From contig JAZGTN010000022.1 in the NCBI GenBank assembly GCA_037783415.1, positions 2,790,001 through 2,854,000 on the forward strand: a DNA stretch of 64,000 nucleotides, in the 5' to 3' direction. The notes below the pieces were generated by a model. That model ran no database searches and was not told the DNA's origin. It saw only the letters and a list, made by a program, of their open reading frames with translations. Below, piece by piece: positions 1 to 10,718 of the stretch. Numbering within the stretch: the stretch's first letter is position 1; each line of letters opens with the position of its first letter. The stretch is from Leptasterias polaris. Lineage: Eukaryota; Echinodermata; Asteroidea; Forcipulatida; Asteriidae. Position numbers and translations under genes: made by a program.

Positions 1-48
1 TTACTTTGCACCACCAGTGTAATTTAAGAATCTAATGCCTTGTTACAG

Positions 49-124
49 GTAAAGAGTGTGAAGACTGCACTGAAAAACCTTCAGCAATCAATACAGACAA
101 TAACAATGCTGCATTCAGACGAAG
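49..124 (+). CDS. MAU2: MAU2 exon (first in window)
   Basis: Follows a TTACAG acceptor and ends before GTAAGC, leaving one base of a split codon. It encodes [13 protein letters not shown] and a helix ending LHSDE, matching the human VKSV...LHDDE segment. Earlier MAU2 exons are outside the window. Confidence 0.9.
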
Positions 125-3100
125 GTAAGCAGATAAGAATCTTGGGTGTTTTGGGGGAGTTTTTTTTTGGGGGGGGGGTTTCTGTTTTGTTGTCATTTTC
201 TGTTTGTGTTTGGTTTTTTTTTGATGGTTTTGTTTTTGTTGTGTTTTTTGTGTGTTTTTTTTTTGGGGGGGGGGAGGTAGAAAACTAGACGGCCCTATCA
301 TCATTAGTGGGATGAGGCATGCCATTGGGTATTGACTAATGTCTTGCTGTCTTCTTCGGAAGGAGTTTTTTCTGTCGGAGGATTCTAACTCATGTATGTT
401 CATTCATGTGCCAAAAACCTTGAAATTTTGTTTTGACTTATTGGGCTGATCAACAGTTTTTCTTCTTCTGATCAATTAAAAAGAATAAAATAAGTTTTCA
501 GATGTTTCTTAAAAACTTCCAGTGACTGTGCGGAAGGGATTTGATTAGTGAGACAGTTCCAAAGGCGGCGGGGCATGTGGGTGAAACGCACAATCACCAG
601 CAGCAGATTGCAACTGGTGTGGTATTTTTGTATACTGCATCTTATGACAATGCAATTATCAATTCTTTCCGTTGCAGAACCTATTTCAAGTAACCCTGCA
701 GATCTCTTTCACTGGTTACCAAAAGAGCACATGTGTGTATTAGTATATCTGGTAAGTAGAATGGCCCCCTGCTTCATCCTCCATAACCCATTGAATGTCT
801 TATTTTTATTCCTGGTAGTGAACCCCTAAACGTAACGGCTGATTTGTGCTTATTAAAATTGATAATGATAAACAGGACATTTATGAAATGCCTTTTACTA
901 GAGGGTACAAAGCGCTGGAAAAAGAAAGAAGAGAAAGACAAAAAGATGGAGGGGGGGGGGCAGGCAGGCAGGAGAAAACCAGATTACATGTGAGCAGAGA
1001 AAAGATGGGTCTTGAAGGCCTTTTTAAAAGCAATGAGACCAATGAGTGGGAAGTTTATTCTAGAGCCAATGGGCAGAGACAGAAAAAGCTGGGTCACCAG
1101 CCTAAATGTGAGACTTAGGAACATCAAGACATCGTTAATGTTTGATCTTCCATTCCATTGCGCTGCACTTTATCGCTATAAGAGAAGGGGTTTACCCCAG
1201 TGTTTCTGGCAGTGGGTGCTTAATGATAAATAACGATAAGCTTAAGACACCCGTATATAAAGCGCTATATAAAAACTAGTTATTACTATTATTATTCGAT
1301 GCAAGGAGGTCTAATGCTCCATCAACAGAACTGTTCAAGTTGGCAGCTCTCCCATCCATCAGGGAGATGCATCCACCACCAAGCCTTAGAAGTCTCTAAG
1401 CTACACACTTCACCAGCACCAGCACATCTTTGTATATACACTATTTTGGCACTTCGTTTGAGTTTTTAATTTGTCTTGGCACACCGGGTTTCCGCTGCGC
1501 TGGCTGATAGGTCATCGGCACAACCACTCCTAGTATAGCCTTCAAGGCTGCAAGTAGGAGGAAACGACTGAAGACTGAAACAACTTTGTTGTTTTTTCGT
1601 TACCAGGTAACAGTGATGCATTCAATGCAAGCTGGCTACATGGACAAGGCCCAGAAGTTCACAGACAAAGCCCTGCTCCAGATTGAGAAGCTGAAGATCT
1701 TAGACTCCCATCCCATCCTGTCTGCCTTCCAGCTGATGCTCCTTGAACATATCGTCATGTGCCGCCTCGTCATGGGCCAAAAATCACTGGCCGTACAGGA
1801 GGTGAGTGGGAGCCTCCGTTTCCCTCCAAAGCGGTCGGGTTGGCGTACGGTATCTTTCCTCGCCTTCCACCTGTGGGGGACCCTGGTACAAATCCCGCCG
1901 GGGCACTCTGTGGATTGGGTTTTCATTCCCTACCTGATTGCAGGGGTTTTCCCTGGAATAATTCTAAATAGTTTTCCTCCCACATCTAATACTGAAACTT
2001 CCTTCCTTGTCTTCTCTCCATTGGGTTCTTGCCTAGTACAGTGTTTAAGTTCGCTTTTCTGAGAGTCCTTGGCTTCACAACCAGAATTAATTAAATGAAA
2101 TGAAACAAAACGATATGAAATGAAATGAAATGCCTGAGAAAACAATATTTAATTTCACACAATGGTGAGGTTTTTCTGTGAAGGAGTATTCCCATGAATA
2201 ACGTCAAATTTATATAGCACCTTGCAAGCTTTAAAAAAAAGGAATGTGTGCAATTTCTGCTAGAAACGCCAGAACAAGCCCTTTTTCTTTCGCATATGGG
2301 AGCCTACAGCTTAACCCTTGCCCTCCCAAATCCTTCTATATCCTCTTTGCGGAAGTGAAAGGTTTGGAAAGACTGAGGGCCTTAAGCCGTTATAACAATT
2401 GAATATCGTTATAACAATTGAATATCGTTATAACAATTGAATATCGTTATAACAATTGAATATCGCTGGGTCAGACATTCCAATCCCTTATTGTGTGAAA
2501 TGACAAAGAAGAGGGGGATACTGTAGGATTGAGGTCACAATAGCCTAAGAAGTAAGGGTTGTCCCATCTGAAGGATAAAGTAATTGTGGTCAAGTGTCTT
2601 GTTGGGCTGTGAGGTTTTTTAACCCACACTCTCGCATGACTAGGGTCCAATTTCAAAGAGCTGCTTGAGCAGAAAATAATGCTTACAATTTGCTGCTAAG
2701 CAAAAATTAGCAGGATGCCAGTCACAAATTGTACATGAGGCATGGTATTTTTGGCTGGTAGCCTTATTCTGATTAGCATAATTTTTTCGTGCTGAGCTGC
2801 TTTTTTGCGCTCAAGCAGCTCTGTGAATATGAGTCCAGTAAGCTAGACTGCTCGGCATCGACACTCATCTTGTGGGAGAAGCGTAAATGTCATCAACTTG
2901 ACTCTTGTCACTTTTTATTCCTTCAGATTTCACAAGCGTGCCAGGTTTGTTCGCAGAACCCACGGTTACTCACGACGCACGAGGCACAACTGCACACGTT
3001 ACTCGGGCTCTACTCAATGTCAATGAACTGTATGGAGAGTGCGGAGGCACAGTTCAGCGCGGCTCTCTCAGTGAGTATCAATCGTTTTTCAGTTTCAGTT

Positions 3101-6100
3101 TACAGGATAATGATCAAGAGGTGTGATATCAACCTATATCACACAGCCCATATCACACCCTGCGTATTGCACTGTTCCAACTCCACAGATTGCGCTATTT
3201 TAAGCTATACGCAAAACGTACAGCTGTTCTAACACCGCATATTGCATTAAGCTTTGCTGGAAGAGGAATTCCTTATTATACGCGCTCTCGTGGAATGTGG
3301 AAAAAATAGCGCAGCTGTGTCCCATATCCACCTCAGCCTTTGGCCTCATTGGATATGAGAAGTAGAAGTGCTATATTTTTCTGTATTTCTCTCGCGCTTG
3401 TTTGATAACTAATAATGAATAATCATAATAGTACACAGTCCTTATATAACACTTTATCTATGCCTGACGGGCGTCTGAGACCCATTGTTATAGTATCTTG
3501 TATAGGGTTGCACAAAGTTTTGCCAACAAATTTGGTTCTACAAAATGGTTTGTGTTATTTCACAAAGAAAAAGGAAAACTGCACAATTTCAAGGGATATT
3601 TGTGTGAATCAATAAGTTCTACTTTAAAACACCTATCCAACCATTATTAACTTCATAACAATCGCTTTTATTGCCCAAATCTGGAGGCAGTGTTTCCCTT
3701 TAAGCATGCTCAATTCAAGAATTATAATTTGTTTACACTTGTTCCTTTGTTTTCAGATCACAACACAAACAGAATTATGGCAGTTTGCATCACTGAATCT
3801 GGCAATAGTTTACCTCAGGTCTGGCAATAGGCAGCAGGAGGTACGTGACAGTTTTCCCTCCCATTTGGATCGATGCATACTTAGTTTTATTACTTTATTT
3901 GTTCATAACCCATATCCGCTTGACTGGTTACAGTACATAAACACTGTTCCTGCCTGAGCCCATGTAGCACTCATTGCTGTATAACCAATGTTTAATAAAT
4001 AAATAATAAATAAATTATTGATTTATATTGCGCCCATTCCATAAAATGTACACAAGTGCATAACAAAATAATTAGACAAAGATTAAAAAGCGAAAAACTG
4101 GTAAAAGCGAGGAAATACCACAATCCATAAAAATGATAACACAGGACCCTTACAGTCCTTCCCAATCTGTTTCTTTGGTTTCTCTAGACTCTGTGAAACT
4201 ATCTTTTGATAAGTAAGAGGGCTCTATAAATGTATTTATTGTATTGTATTGTATTGCATAACAATAAACAATCATTTTTTTATTACCTTGCAAATAAGTA
4301 TACCCCAAAAAACTGTATACTGATGGGAAGAGCACATAATTCTCTTTAGTGTGATTTACATTTTGCCATGTTTCCCATCTAATAGAGTATAAAGAAAGAC
4401 ACTAACTTCTTGTTTATAAACAGGTTTTCCTGCAATTAGGCACTAACAGTGTTTGTGTGTTCTACGGAAAATCTTTTAGTTAGGTAGATATGGGTTAAAA
4501 TTGTCTCCCAGATTAGCATTTACTTGAAATGTAAAAGTTTGTATCTGGATTTAAATAAAGTCAGTGAACTCCGAGATGTGACGTTGTCGCACAGAGCGCT
4601 TGAGATAGGACTTTGTTGTTGCAGAATGGAGTTACGACCTTGTTGCACCAACACTGTGATATGTTACAAGGAATTACAACAATTTTGGGTTGAACAAAGA
4701 AAAGTTAACCAGAGCGGGACTTGAACCTACGATCCTCCGGATTAACATGCAGTAGGTTGCAGGTTCCTAGTCCCGGATTAACATGCAGTAGGTTGCAGGT
4801 TCCTAGTCCAAGTTAACCAGAGCGGGACTTGAACCTACGATCCTCCGGATTAACATGCAGTAGGTTGCAGGTTCCTAGTCCCGGATTAACATGCAGTAGG
4901 TTGCAGGTTCCTAGTCCCGGATTAACATGCAGTAGGTTGCAGGTTCCTAGTCCCGGATTAACATGCAGTAGGTTGCAGGTTCCTAGTCCCGGATTAACAT
5001 GCAGTAGGTTGCAGGTTCCTAGTCCCGGATTAACATGCAGTAGGTTGCAGGTTCCTAGTCCCGGATTAACATGCAGTAGGTTGCAGGTTCCTAGTCCCGG
5101 ATTAACATGCAGTAGGTTGCAGGTTCCTAGTCCCGGATTAACATGCAGTAGGTTGCAGGTTCCTAGTCCCACTCTGGTCAATTTTTCTTGGTTCAACCCA
5201 AATTTGTCTAAAAAATTTCTGGTGCTAAAATTTAGTGTTTTTAAGGACACCATATACTTCAACGCATGATGACATGGCAATCCAGCCGTAGATGTAGCCG
5301 TAGCTGTAGCCTAAGCCACCAATTCAGACACGGCTTTACATTGATTTGAACTGGGGGTAAACAAGATGGTCACTGGTACGAATGATAATAATAATAATTA
5401 TGAACCATTCTTGTATAGCGCATATCACATTCACAGAGAAGTCTCTATGCGCTTTAAAATGAAAAATGGAGAAGTTATAGTATGAAAATAGAGACAAGTA
5501 AGTACATAAAGGAAAATTTAGCCGACACAGTAAGAAATATTGAAGGCTATTGTCTGGAAAGAATTCACTGTGTGTACTTGTTTTATGTTTCACTGTGTGT
5601 ACTTGTTTTATGTTTCACTGTGTGTACTTGTTTTATGTTTCACTGTGTGTACTTGTTTTATGTTTCACTGTGTGTACTTGTTTTATGTTTCACTGTGTGT
5701 ACTTGTTTTATGTTTCACTGTGTGTACTTGTTTTATGTTTCACTGTGTGTACTTGTTTTATGTTTCACTGTGTGTACTTGTTTTATGTTTCACTGTGTGT
5801 ACTTGTTTTATGTTTCACTGTGTGTACTTGTTTTATGTTTCACTGTGTGTACTTGTTTTATGTTTCACTGTGTGTACTTGTTTTATGTTTCACTGTGTGT
5901 ACTTGTTTTATGTTTCACTGTGTGTACTTGTTTTATGTTTCACTGTGTGTACTTGTTTTATGTTTCACTGTGTGTACTTGTTTTATGTTTCACTGTGTGT
6001 ACTTGTTTTATGTTTCACTGTGTGTACTTGTTTTATGTTTCACTGTGTGTACTTGTTTTATGTTTCACTGTGTGTACTTGTTTTATGTTTCACTGTGTGT

Positions 6101-8683
6101 ACTTGTTTTATGTTTCACTGTGTGTACTTGTTTTATGTTTCACTGTGTGTACTTGTTTTATGTTTCACTGTGTGTACTTGTTTTATGTTTCACTGTGTGT
6201 ACTTGTTTTATGTTTCACTGTGTGTACTTGTTTTATGTTTCACTGTGTGTACTTGTTTTATGTTTCACTGTGTGTACTTGTTTTATGTTTCACTGTGTGT
6301 ACTTGTTTTATGTTTCACTGTGTGTACTTGTTTTATGTTTCACTGTGTGTACTTGTTTTATGTTTCACTGTGTGTACTTGTTTTATGTTTCACTGTGTGT
6401 ACTTGTTTCCTAATGATGTGAAATTTCTGTTTCTTTCCCCAGTTATTATCATTATTAGAGAGAATAAATCCAGAGGTCTTACCAACGAACTCTCACAGTC
6501 TGCGAGCCGCAGCGTACTACGTCAAGGGTCTGCAGGCGTTCTTTCAAGCAAGATATAATGAAGCAAAGTAAGTAACAGTCCTCTGAGCTATTTTTTGCAA
6601 ATGTCTGTTGTTTTTGCTTGAAGGTTTCCTTGAAAGATGTGAGGTACTTCTCTTCGTGCTTTTTTAGTATCTGCTCACAAACTCTGGAACTCTTTACCAT
6701 TAAATATCCGAGCTACAGAATCACTTTGTAAAAACATGATTCAATTGAAGAGGATTGCATCAAAATACTTGCATTTTTAACAAGCTTGGGCACAGATCGG
6801 TCATTTTTGGTTGCCAATCAGATTTTTTTTTCTCCAGTGCTTCCCTTTCAGGGGTTAGTGACTGACGAGAGGTATCGAAACGGCACAACACCCATGGTAG
6901 TGTGGCTGGCGTTAATACTTTTCTTTCTGTTACTTTTGTGTTTTAATTTCAGGAGGTACCTGAGGGAAACGTTAAAGATGTCCAATGAGGAGGATCTGAA
7001 TAGATTAACGGCCTGTTCACTGGTGCTACTTGGACACATATTCCTCTCATTAGGGAGTACGAGGGTAAGTCGTCATGTCATGTACCCTGTATACAAAAGC
7101 AGTAAACCAATCCAGATATTTCATTATACCATAATGGGCATCAGACTGTTTTACCCATCCAGCCTCATTTTGGTCAACATTGATTGAATGTAAGTAAACA
7201 AAATGGCTGAACATCGGACTGAAACAGAAGAAACCCATTAGCCAGGAAGGTATGGTACATTGTTGCAGTCTGTGCTCTGTGGTACTTGTGCTAGCTGTAC
7301 AAACAGAAGAAACCCATGCATCCAATGCTAGCCTGGAAGGTATGGTACTTTGTGGCAGTCTGTGGTACCAGTGCCAGCTGTACAAACAGAAGACACCCAT
7401 GCACCCAATGCTAGCCAGGAAAGTATGGTACCCCGTGGCAGTCTGTGACACCAGTATGTAGGAGGGGTCTGGTTGTAATCTCTATTGTTTTATTTTCCCT
7501 TATCTCAACTTCATTAGGTTCCTGTGCTAATTTCTACTGAAAATTTTGATCTCTTCCAACTTGAAACATTTCCCAAAATCTAAAAAAATCTAATTCAAAC
7601 TTGATTTCATTGGGTTTTTTTTACAGGAAAGTATGAATATGGTATTACCAGCCATGCAACTTGCAGGGAAGATCCCTGACGTTCATGTCCAATTATGGGC
7701 GTCAGCCTTACTCAGAGGTGAGTTTTATCAGCAGTATCCAAATTATATTTCAATGAAATCAGTGAGTTGCAAACTAACACGACATCAGAATCAAAACCAA
7801 CAGAGAACACCCTGTGATTCAAGGAAAGGTTCACTTTTGGTGTATCAGAGCTTGAATGTGGGGGAAAATTCACAAGATAGCAGGGCTTGTACTTCAAAAC
7901 TATTGCTGGACCAGACATTTTTTCACAAGACCAGAATCAAAATGAGAAAAGGACTATCTACACATTGTCACCATTAAACCATTTTTATATACTTATGGGT
8001 AAAACTTTCATAGATACTCAACAGAATTGATTTGTTTTTATTAGACTCAAAGTCAACATTTGAACATGATTTTACAATTAAAGATTAGGTGACGTATTAT
8101 CATTCAATCACACAAGACCGCCGGACTTATCCAGTCCTAAGTTTACTGGCCTGACGCTAAAGCTACCTGGCTTATTTTGGGCATTGCCTCCATGCGCTTT
8201 CCCACTAGTTTATTCTTAATTCTTATTCTGTCTTTTATATTATGCATTTTACAATGTAGTTCTGTAATTGTGGAAATATGTTAGCGGAAATAAATGTGAA
8301 TTTAATTGAATTGAATTGAATTAGTTCTGATCTTGCAAGTCAAAAAATCAATGTTTGAAAACAGTGAAAACATGTAAGGTTTTTCTCACTTTCTTCTTGT
8401 GACTCCAATGACCGATTGAGCTTAAACTTTCACAGGTTTGTTATTATGTGTATATGTTGGATCACATAATAGTGTGGGTACTGGTCTTTGACAATTACCA
8501 ATGTGACACATGTGCTTTAATAACTTAGCCATGTCTTGATTGTGTTTAGATTTATATCACTTGGAAGGCGACCCGGTACGGGAGAGGGAAGGGTATCAAA
8601 TGCACACATCATTCTCACAACAGCTGCTTAAGGACCACTTCCAGTCATCGCAACAGTCAGAACACAACCTTATACAGGTATTG

Positions 8684-8723
<40 letters not shown>

Positions 8724-9841
8724 GACTTATAAATGCGCATTTTCCAAAGATACAATGCGCTGCTAAAGAATGCTACAGTTTATGTCAGTTTATGGGCGAG
8801 AAGAGAACAGATGTGTTTTTCATTTACACTTGAAAGTCTGGAGTGAGTTGATGTTGCGAATGTGATTTGGTAGAGAGTTCCAGCATTGTCTACTCATCGT
8901 TTCTGCCAGAAATAGTTCTTTGTTCAACCCCAAATCATTTGAAAAATTTACCCAGTCAGTTTCCCTCTGTGGTTTATTATTTAATATCTGAAATAAAAGT
9001 CGCATCCCCTTTAAGGTGATCCCCGGCTGCCGCTTCCCAGATTGTATCAAAAACTTGGGTGTGATCCCTGGCTACACAGCGGTTAATGGTTTTGTGGCTT
9101 CTGACTGGCAACCCTCAAACAAAGATATTGACAAAATAGGGAGACCGCCAACATAGGGCTAGATAGCTCAGTTGGTAGAACGCCGGCACGTTAATCCGGA
9201 GGTCGTTGGTTCAAATCCCGCTCTAGTAAATTTGTCTTTGTTCAACCCCAAACCAGAAATTGTTCATCGCCGCAACAAATTTTTTCTTTGTGCGCAGTCT
9301 ATTTTGCAGGTGATTGTTTGGTGTAATTATTGAAACTAGAGGATTTATCTATTCATAAAAAAACACACACAAAAACCAATGTTGTATCTACCTTTAAAAT
9401 TGCATGGCTGTATTTTTTCGGAAAGATTTGGTTTTAACTAATTTTGACTGATGATGCTGTTTCAAAACAAAAAGCATATAAAAACTTTCGAGTATACCAC
9501 AAAAGACAAAATACATGTAACATGCAAAATTATTTGTACATGGCTGATGGACAAGCGATAATGGCGGGATCCCAACAATAATTTGTTTTTAGTTTTTCAT
9601 TAAGTATCACTAAATCATTGGCTGATAACTTTCTCAAATCTTTTAAAATAGCTACTTAAAATCTAAATCTAAATTTTTGGGTCAAGTTGGCCAAAAATCA
9701 GACCTAACTTCATTAAGGAACTAGGAACTACTTACTAATTTGTTGATTTGTTGGTGTATTTTCTTTCCCTTGCAGTGGACAGAGGGCCCATGTCCGATTC
9801 ATTTACTCCAGGGTGACGGAGCAAGCTCGAGTATCTTATAG
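49..9841 (+). CDS. MAU2: MAU2 (SCC4) cohesin loading factor subunit, C-terminal part, 10 exons
   Basis: MAU2 binds the N-terminus of NIPBL/SCC2; the pair loads cohesin onto chromatin in the nucleus. Exons: 49-124, 678-751, 1607-1801, 2927-3070, 3757-3840, 6443-6567, 6953-7064, 7627-7717, 8550-8677, 9776-9841. All internal junctions are AG/GT and the phases agree, giving 364 residues and a TAG stop at 9839-9841. Stretches recalled as near-identical to human MAU2 include [61 protein letters not shown] and [13 protein letters not shown]. The alpha-helical, TPR-like repeat character fits the family. Human MAU2 is about 613 residues, so roughly the last 60% is here and the rest lies upstream of position 1. 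The extreme C-terminus diverges: a tryptophan-led tail ending SSSIL replaces the human ending. No frameshift or internal stop was seen. The introns carry tandem arrays and MITE-like elements. Confidence 0.95.
125..677 (+). other. MAU2 intron, G/T-rich low complexity
   Basis: Contains a run of T and G homopolymers at about 155-280. Nothing else was recognised. Confidence 0.6.
678..751 (+). CDS. MAU2: MAU2 exon
   Basis: Acceptor GTTGCAG, donor GTAAGT. It encodes [17 protein letters not shown] and VLVYL, among the most conserved stretches of the family. It completes the codon split with the previous exon and ends in phase 0. Confidence 0.93.
752..1606 (+). other. MAU2 intron
   Basis: Contains a poly-G tract near 950 and, at about 1240-1280, a degenerate 'TATATAAAGCGCTATATAAA' repeat related to the AAT-linked repeats elsewhere in the window. 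No gene seen. Confidence 0.5.
1607..1801 (+). CDS. MAU2: MAU2 exon
   Basis: 65 codons in phase 0, from [16 protein letters not shown] to AVQE, with donor GTGAGT. It covers a TPR-like helical pair; the order AGYxxKAQK(F/Y)TDKAL then [10 protein letters not shown] is the same as in human MAU2. The frame stays open past the donor to 2062, but that extension is intronic. Confidence 0.95.
2389..2464. repeat. 19-bp tandem repeat, 4 copies
   Basis: Four consecutive identical units of GTTATAACAATTGAATATC in the MAU2 intron 1802-2926. The core CAATTG makes each unit partly palindromic. Confidence 0.95.
2646..2828. repeat. MITE-like element, 'GAGCTGCTTAAGCA' family
   Basis: Starts CCAATTTCAAAGAGCTGCTT and ends with the inverse, CTCAAGCAGCTCTGTGAA. 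Internal landmarks shared with other copies are 'AGCAGGATGCCAGTCA' and 'GGCTGGTAGCCTTATTCTG'. It lies just upstream of a MAU2 exon. Confidence 0.8.
2927..3070 (+). CDS. MAU2: MAU2 exon
   Basis: 48 codons in phase 0 after a CTTCAG acceptor, with donor GTGAGT. It encodes [14 protein letters not shown], then [17 protein letters not shown] and AEAQFSAAL, a TPR-like unit. A MITE-like element ends about 100 bases upstream. Confidence 0.94.
3757..3840 (+). CDS. MAU2: MAU2 exon
   Basis: 28 codons in phase 0 after TTTTCAG, with donor GTACGT. It encodes [19 protein letters not shown] and RQQE, aligning to the human segment ending GNRHQE. Confidence 0.93.
4010..4040. repeat. AAT-rich tract with TTATATTGCGCC motif
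   Basis: AATAAATAATAAATAAA followed by TTTATATTGCGCC. The same combination of AT-rich microsatellite and 'TTATATxGCGC' appears near 5382, 12165 and 18594, so it is probably the degenerate end of a dispersed repeat. Confidence 0.5.
4738..5169. repeat. 36-bp tandem array derived from a tRNA-like element, 2 + 9 copies
   Basis: Unit starts CGGATTAACATGCAGTAGG. Two copies (about 4738-4809) are separated by a short 'AGCGGGACTTGAACC' segment from nine further copies (4846-5169). That segment resembles the T-arm of the tRNA-like SINE at 9156 read backwards, so the array seems to have grown from a SINE copy. Because 36 is a multiple of three, both strands are open through the array. It lies in a MAU2 intron. 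Confidence 0.9.
5566..6408. repeat. 25-bp tandem array, 33.7 copies
   Basis: Unit begins CACTGTGTGTACTTG and continues with a T-rich ten-mer. 33 full units read as identical, followed by an 18-base partial unit. The array lies in the MAU2 intron 3841-6442 and ends 34 bases before the next exon, next to the branch-point region. Identity across copies suggests very recent expansion or ongoing homogenisation; collapse or expansion in assembly is also possible. Confidence 0.97.
6443..6567 (+). CDS. MAU2: MAU2 exon
   Basis: Acceptor CCCCAG, donor GTAAGT; ends with two bases of a lysine codon. It encodes [28 protein letters not shown] and QARYNEAK. The upstream intron ends in a 25-bp tandem array that stops only 34 bases before this exon. 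Confidence 0.94.
6667..6780 (+). pseudogene. Relic of a non-LTR retrotransposon reverse transcriptase C-terminus
   Basis: Translates as [20 protein letters not shown] followed by about 17 residues and a stop. The 'S..LWNSLP..IR' motif is typical of the extreme C-terminus of jockey/CR1-like ORF2 proteins. Only this fragment is present, inside a MAU2 intron. Confidence 0.65.
6953..7064 (+). CDS. MAU2: MAU2 exon
   Basis: Acceptor AATTTCAG, donor GTAAGT. It completes the split lysine codon and encodes [18 protein letters not shown], then [12 protein letters not shown], almost unchanged from human. Ends in phase 0. Confidence 0.95.
7218..7456. repeat. About 83-bp imperfect tandem triplication
   Basis: Three copies share 'AACAGAAGAAACCCAT', 'AATGCTAGCC(A/T)GGAA' and 'GTGGCAGTCTGTG'. 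Located in a MAU2 intron. The copies differ by scattered substitutions, so it is older than the 25-bp array. Confidence 0.85.
7627..7717 (+). CDS. MAU2: MAU2 exon
   Basis: Acceptor TTACAG, donor GTGAGT. It encodes [18 protein letters not shown], then [10 protein letters not shown], ending with one base of the next aspartate codon. Confidence 0.95.
8340..8520. repeat. 3' part of a dispersed element ending in CTTTAA
   Basis: Contains 'CCGATTGAGCTTAAACTTTC' followed by ACAGGTTTGTTAT and ends 'GACAATTACCAATGTGACAC...CTTTAA'. A fuller copy is at 53789-54140 and an inverted fragment at 27895-28000. The ends TTAAAG / CTTTAA with GGTAATT are terminal inverted repeats. Confidence 0.7.
8550..8677 (+). 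CDS. MAU2: MAU2 exon
   Basis: Acceptor GTTTAG, donor GTATTG (weak beyond GT). It encodes DLYHLEGD, then [15 protein letters not shown] and SEHNLIQ, matching the human QMHQNFSQQLLQDH / PEHNLI segment. Ends in phase 0; an (AAT)n run begins about 10 bases into the intron. Confidence 0.93.
8687..8724. repeat. (AAT)n microsatellite
   Basis: About a dozen TAA/ATA triplets just inside the MAU2 intron, near the donor at 8678. Confidence 0.95.
8820..8920 (-). pseudogene. Relic of a non-LTR retrotransposon ORF2 C-terminus
   Basis: Minus strand translates as [20 protein letters not shown] then KCK and a stop, the same class of motif as at 6667 but from a different sequence. Truncated; upstream residues are not recognisable. 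Confidence 0.6.
9156..9230 (+). repeat. tRNA-derived SINE head with intact A and B boxes
   Basis: Starts GGGCTAGATAGCTCAGTTGG. A box TAGCTCAGTTGG at 9164-9175, B box GGTTCAAATCC at 9208-9218. The anticodon loop ACGTTAA resembles tRNA-Asn(GTT), but position 33 is C and the D and T stems are mismatched, so a functional tRNA is unlikely. An inverted copy is at 14009-14083. Confidence 0.75.
9776..9841 (+). CDS. MAU2: MAU2 terminal coding exon
   Basis: Follows a TTGCAG acceptor. It encodes [20 protein letters not shown] plus a final L, then TAG. WTEGP aligns with human WTDGP; the remainder is weakly conserved, as expected for this C-terminal tail. Confidence 0.9.
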   Translation, partial: WTEGPCPIHLLQGDGASSSIL

Positions 9842-10375
9842 CACACGTCCAACCCTCATCAAAAACCAAATGCTCTTCTCTGTTTTAAACAAAATGTGCC
9901 AACTCAACTCTACTCAAGTTAAGAACTTTGCTTCTCTTTTTATAAAAAAAAATACCCTTGGTTTGTTATTCTTGTTCACTGTGTCTGTTCTCTGTGACGA
10001 CTCTAATCTGAAATTGATGTGGATCTGTAAATTACAAGACCCGACTTCAAAACTGCTGAAAAGAATCTCGTGTAAAGAACTGGAGGATCAAATTCATAGA
10101 CCAGCTAAAGGTTCAACTTTGTTGAGTAAAAGACAAAATGTTGTTTGCCTAACAGGTTGTCGTTCCTAACTATTTGTGATGCATATGTATTTATGTCTGG
10201 TGCCATTCCGGGCCCATGTTCATGGCTTTTGCTGTAAGCGAAAAAAATCAGTGTTTCACTTACTCAGTTTCATATGAGGATCCGAATGGATCCTGTTTGG
10301 CTAGGTCTATTGTTACTGGTTTTATCTTGCAATGCTGAGGTGCAAACACAGCAAGTAATCTAGCCATAGATGGAC

Positions 10376-10565
10376 ATTCATACATGGGCCAGTAATTGGG
10401 CCATTCTATGAAATTGTCTTGGTGAACCTACTGAAGCTGGGAGTTCTCACATGGGCAAGTAATTGGGGCCCCTGTATGAAATTGACCGAGTGAACCTCCT
10501 GAAGCTAGGAATTCATACATGGGCTAGTAATCTATGTAATTTATTTAGTGAACACTGAAGTTGAG
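10376..10565. repeat. About 70-bp imperfect tandem repeat, three copies
   Basis: Copies share 'ACATGGGC(C/A/T)AGTAAT', 'TATGAAATTG' and 'GTGAAC..(A)CTGAAG'. The third copy is degenerate. Confidence 0.75.
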
Positions 10566-10658
10566 AATGTATTATGAGTTTTGAAAATCCTGGATCCCCA
10601 CAAGTGTACAACATCATCATTGAACGCAAGAAATGCACCAAACAATCTTTGTCCCTGT

Positions 10659-10718
10659 TTTTTCTACCAAATAATGACACACAAAATACTTTTTCTACCA
10701 AATAATGAGTCAACAAAA
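10659..10718. repeat. 30-bp tandem duplication
   Basis: TTTTCTACCAAATAATGA occurs twice, about 30 bases apart, with diverged joining sequence. Confidence 0.7.

Noticed and set aside
160..290. Coding sequence in the Phe/Val/Gly-rich frame after the first MAU2 exon
   Set aside because: Low-complexity T/G tract in an intron.
1802..2062. Extension of the MAU2 exon past 1801
   Set aside because: A GTGAGT donor sits at 1802, and the next exon matches human MAU2 directly after the splice.
4813..5280. Open frames of about 150 residues on both strands with a 12-residue repeat
   Set aside because: The 36-bp unit is a multiple of three and lacks stops on either strand; this is an intronic array.
5482..6558. 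Open frames of up to 358 residues on the + strand, in all three frames
   Set aside because: They are produced by the stop-free 25-bp array. The last part overlaps the real MAU2 exon in a different frame. No start context or known protein.
9156..9230. A functional tRNA-Asn gene
   Set aside because: Position 33 is not T, and the D and T stems and outer acceptor pairs are mismatched; other copies are present, so a SINE head is more likely.
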